From the NCBI GenBank assembly GCA_017471245.1, contig JAFUVB010000041.1, forward strand, positions 46,833 to 110,832: a stretch of 64,000 bases of DNA. The letters are read 5' to 3'. Source of the stretch: Prevotella sp. Its GTDB lineage: Bacteria > Bacteroidota > Bacteroidia > Bacteroidales > Bacteroidaceae. The position numbers were made by a program, and so were the translations under genes. Positions 63,681 through 64,000 of the stretch are shown piece after piece. Every line of letters begins with the position of its first letter. Position 1 is the first letter of the stretch. The notes under the pieces were generated by a model, which saw only the letters and a list, made by a program, of their open reading frames with translations, was not told the DNA's origin and searched no databases.

Positions 63681-63753
63681 CGCGGAGTGGAGCAGTTGGT
63701 AGCTCGCCAGGCTCATAACCTGGAGGTCGCATGTTCGAGTCCTGCCTCCGCAA
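63681..63753 (+). tRNA. tRNA-Met (CAU), probable initiator
   Basis: A full cloverleaf: acceptor CGCGGAG / CTCCGC, D-arm GAGC-AGTTGGTA-GCTC, anticodon arm CCAGG-CTCATAA-CCTGG, T-arm GCATG-TTCGAGT-CCTGC. Initiator features are the C1-A72 mismatch at the acceptor end and the A11-U24 pair in the D-stem. The anticodon stem has A29-U41, G30-C40, G31-C39, not the three G-C pairs of E. coli initiator tRNA. CCA is not encoded. Confidence 0.93.
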
Positions 63754-63762
63754 CAAAAAAAG

Positions 63763-63800
63763 CTGCAAAGTCTACGACATTAGACATTTGCAGTTTTTTT
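63763..63800 (+). terminator. Terminator of the tRNA-Met gene
   Basis: CTGCAAA (63763-63769) pairs with TTTGCAG (63787-63793), with an inner stem TCTA/TAGA, followed by seven T. Confidence 0.85.
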
Positions 63801-63825
63801 ATTTCCATATTCTAACGAAAGTATC

Positions 63826-63864
63826 GGGTCAGCGGATTTTCCAACCAGGAAAATCCGCTGACCC
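63826..63864. other. Perfect 17-bp hairpin beside the rRNA operon end
   Basis: The 17 bp at 63826-63842 (starting GGGTCAGCGGATTTTCC) are perfectly complementary to 63848-63864 across the 5-nt loop AACCA. It has no T-run on either side. It lies between the tRNA terminator and the rRNA operon terminator. It may be a second transcription barrier or a processing site. Confidence 0.7.
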
Positions 63865-63887
63865 AAAATATCCACGCACGGATACAC

Positions 63888-63931
63888 AAAAAAGGTGTCC
63901 CCGACGGCGCTTGTGCACCATCGGGGACACC
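63888..63931 (-). terminator. Terminator of the rRNA operon
   Basis: GGTGTCCCCGA (63894-63904) pairs with TCGGGGACACC (63921-63931); on the minus strand six T follow (63888-63893). It lies 11 bp past the 5S rRNA 3' end. Confidence 0.88.
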
Positions 63932-63942
63932 GGTCAAAAAAA

Positions 63943-64000
63943 GGCAGCTGCCTACTCTCCCGCATTGCATTGCAGTACCATCGGCGATGGCGGGCTTAAC
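63943..64000 (-). rRNA. 5S rRNA, 3' part (runs out of the window)
   Basis: On the minus strand the sequence includes CCATCGCCGATGGTACTGC and CGGGAGAGTAGGCAGCTGCC, the standard 3' part of 5S rRNA. The 5' part and presumably the 23S and 16S genes lie beyond the right edge. Confidence 0.93.

Noticed and set aside
63780-63965. Minus-strand reading frame of 61 residues at the right edge
   Set aside because: It lies over the rRNA terminator, the perfect hairpin and the end of the 5S rRNA gene.

Overview
The window looks like a chromosome segment from a Prevotella-type member of the Bacteroidales. Evidence: a SusC/SusD polysaccharide utilisation locus with a hybrid two-component regulator, many lipoproteins with a Cys followed by acidic residues, DUF2723, DUF5686, DUF4827 and DUF4112 families, absence of clear Shine-Dalgarno sites, and repeated Bacteroidetes-type promoters (TTTG, about 20 bp, TAnnTTTG). 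There is no transposase, phage gene or CRISPR array.

Layout. (1) 1-19.2 kb, minus strand: a glycan locus susC-susD-two surface lipoproteins-GH5, then a hybrid two-component sensor/AraC regulator and a GH31 enzyme with a PA14-like insert, headed by a LacI-type repressor gene. GH5 plus GH31/PA14 suggests xyloglucan as substrate. (2) 19.5-22.8 kb: a HAD hydrolase and a four-gene plus-strand operon (PgpA-like, GtrA-like, CDP-alcohol phosphotransferase, PAP2/AUR1-like) that matches the plan of the Bacteroides inositol-phospholipid/inositol-phosphorylceramide cluster. (3) 23.4-28.7 kb, minus strand: nucleotidyltransferase, ATP-grasp protein, a second CDP-alcohol phosphotransferase with a shifted fourth Asp, and a DUF5686 outer-membrane protein; probably an undescribed polar-lipid or glycan head-group pathway. 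(4) 29-41.6 kb: housekeeping genes on the plus strand (RNA methyltransferase, dipeptidyl peptidase IV, purD, membrane proteins, DUF2723, polysaccharide deacetylase, queG). (5) 41.7-47.7 kb: a sugar-acid catabolic operon (RraA-like, SDR, hexuronate-type MFS carrier, a UxaA split into SAF and catalytic genes with an enolase-superfamily dehydratase between them, DUF4112). (6) 47.7-64 kb, mostly minus strand: glmM, DUF4827, a DHH phosphoesterase with a nucleotidyltransferase, a MazF/PemK-type toxin-antitoxin pair, a TamA-TamB pair, an RluA-type pseudouridine synthase, fabG with a TetR regulator, a tRNA-Met (probably initiator) and the 3' end of a 5S rRNA gene.

The most unusual content is in the spacers. 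Six separate spacers carry tandem arrays with the same exact 22-bp period but different unit sequences, usually an A-tract and a T-tract about 11 bp apart, which predicts curved DNA. Two of these arrays run into the 3' end of the neighbouring coding sequence and supply its last residues. Two other spacers, and weakly a third, carry nested palindromic composites: outer arms of 12-bp repeats, inner arms of 7-bp repeats and a unique centre. Further 7-bp and 9-bp arrays sit just behind gene ends. This looks like a repeat-generating process or a structural chromosome element rather than ordinary spacer sequence. A 69-nt three-way-junction leader candidate before the RNA methyltransferase gene is the other unexplained element.
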